A stretch of DNA of 5,610 bases from Chitinophaga pinensis (GTDB lineage Bacteria > Bacteroidota > Bacteroidia > Flavobacteriales_D > Crocinitomicaceae): assembly GCA_945870115.1 (NCBI GenBank), contig CAMBRH010000236.1, forward strand, positions 1 to 5,610, in the 5' to 3' direction. Both the position numbers and the translations under genes were made by a program. The notes below the pieces were generated by a model. The model did not search any database, was not told the DNA's origin, and worked only from the letters and a program-made list of their open reading frames with translations. Shown here piece after piece: positions 5,161 through 5,610 of the stretch. Position 1 is the first letter of the stretch. Each line of letters starts with the position of its first letter.

Positions 5161-5610
5161 ATGATTTCATATAAATTCTCAATCAATAATCCCGCAAATC
5201 AATACATTCAAATAGAAATAATGTTTGATTCTGATCAAGATATTGAACATATTCAACTTCCAAGCTGGAGACCAGGAAGATATGAATTAGGGAACTTTGC
5301 AAAAAATGTAAAGAATTTTAAAGTTTTTGGAGAAGACCGTAAAGTATTACGTTTTACTAAAATCACAAAAGATTGTTGGAAAATTGAAACGAATGGAAAT
5401 ACAAAAATTCATATTTCATATAGTTATTATGCAGTTGATTTGAATGCTGGATCTACATTTTTAGATAAAAATCAACTGTATGTTAATCCTGTTAATTGTT
5501 GCGCTTTCATTCTTGGAAAAGAACTTGTAAAGTGTGAAATCAACTTAAACATTCCTGATTCTTATGAAATTGCTTGTGGTTTAAAATCAGAAAGCAAGAC
5601 ATTATTCGCT
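5161..5610 (+). CDS. M61-family (glycyl aminopeptidase-like) metallopeptidase, N-terminal part, cut by the window edge
   Basis: An open frame of 150 codons with no stop before the window end. It begins at ATG 5161; the frame is closed upstream by TAA at 5137-5139. The protein matches the N-terminal domain of peptidase family M61: L-P-S-W-R-P-G-R-Y (33-41) followed by F-A-K-N-V-K-N-F (46-53), and later D-L-N-A-G-S (93-98) with L-Y-V-N-P-V-N-C (106-113). The catalytic HExxH zinc domain and the usual PDZ domain would lie beyond the window. M61 enzymes are zinc aminopeptidases, often favouring glycine or acidic N-termini. There is no signal peptide at the predicted N-terminus, so this copy looks cytoplasmic. 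It lies 71 bp after the NifU-domain gene with no clear promoter, so read-through from the mrp operon is possible. Confidence 0.85.
   Translation, partial: MISYKFSINNPANQYIQIEIMFDSDQDIEHIQLPSWRPGRYELGNFAKNVKNFKVFGEDRKVLRFTKITKDCWKIETNGNTKIHISYSYYAVDLNAGSTFLDKNQLYVNPVNCCAFILGKELVKCEINLNIPDSYEIACGLKSESKTLFA

Overview
The window is AT-rich, densely packed bacterial DNA that reads as a chromosomal housekeeping stretch of a Bacteroidota bacterium, most likely from Flavobacteriales. The signs are: start codons preceded by A/T-rich sequence with no Shine-Dalgarno; a Bacteroidota-type -7 promoter element (TAnnTTTG) upstream of the lipoprotein gene; a PorT-like outer-membrane barrel; and a cysteine-free Mrp ATPase next to a small NifU-domain protein. 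The genus cannot be fixed from the sequence alone. I see no rRNA, tRNA, CRISPR array, insertion sequence, phage gene or other obvious accessory island.

Layout, left to right. (1) 1-465 (+): a protein made mostly of 25-residue repeats, open at the left edge. (2) 466-612: a 147-bp gap filled with small repeats: AAGAC-rich tract, perfect 18-bp palindrome, TCATAAN heptamers. (3) 613-1194 (+): a YdjA-type nitroreductase that starts with GTG. (4) 1320-2078 (+): an exported outer-membrane beta-barrel protein. It meets tail to tail, with one base between the stops, (5) 2080-2946 (-): a MerR-family regulator with a cobalamin-binding-type C-terminal region (CarH/LitR-like). (6) A 118-bp divergent intergenic region holds a perfect 8-bp-arm dyad just upstream of the merR start and a good -7 box facing the next gene. 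(7) 3065-3661 (+): a lipoprotein of unknown function. (8) 3726-4823 and 4826-5089 (+): mrp and a NifU-domain gene, 2 bp apart, an Fe-S cluster handling operon. (9) 5161-5610 (+): the N-terminal 150 residues of an M61-family peptidase, running off the right edge.

Functional links. The only firm functional unit is the mrp-nifU pair. The Mrp here has no cysteine at all, so any cluster must be held by its partner, and the adjacent NifU-domain protein with a CxxC is the obvious candidate. The MerR/B12 regulator retains nearly all residues used by CarH-type photoreceptors to bind cobalamin, but no carotenoid or photolyase gene lies in the window, so its targets are unknown; the divergent lipoprotein gene and its own promoter are the nearest candidates. 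No gap between genes exceeds 150 bp. I found no convincing evidence of a wholly new multi-gene system; the most novel-looking items are the 25-residue repeat protein, the repeat-filled gap after it, and the dyad in front of the MerR gene.
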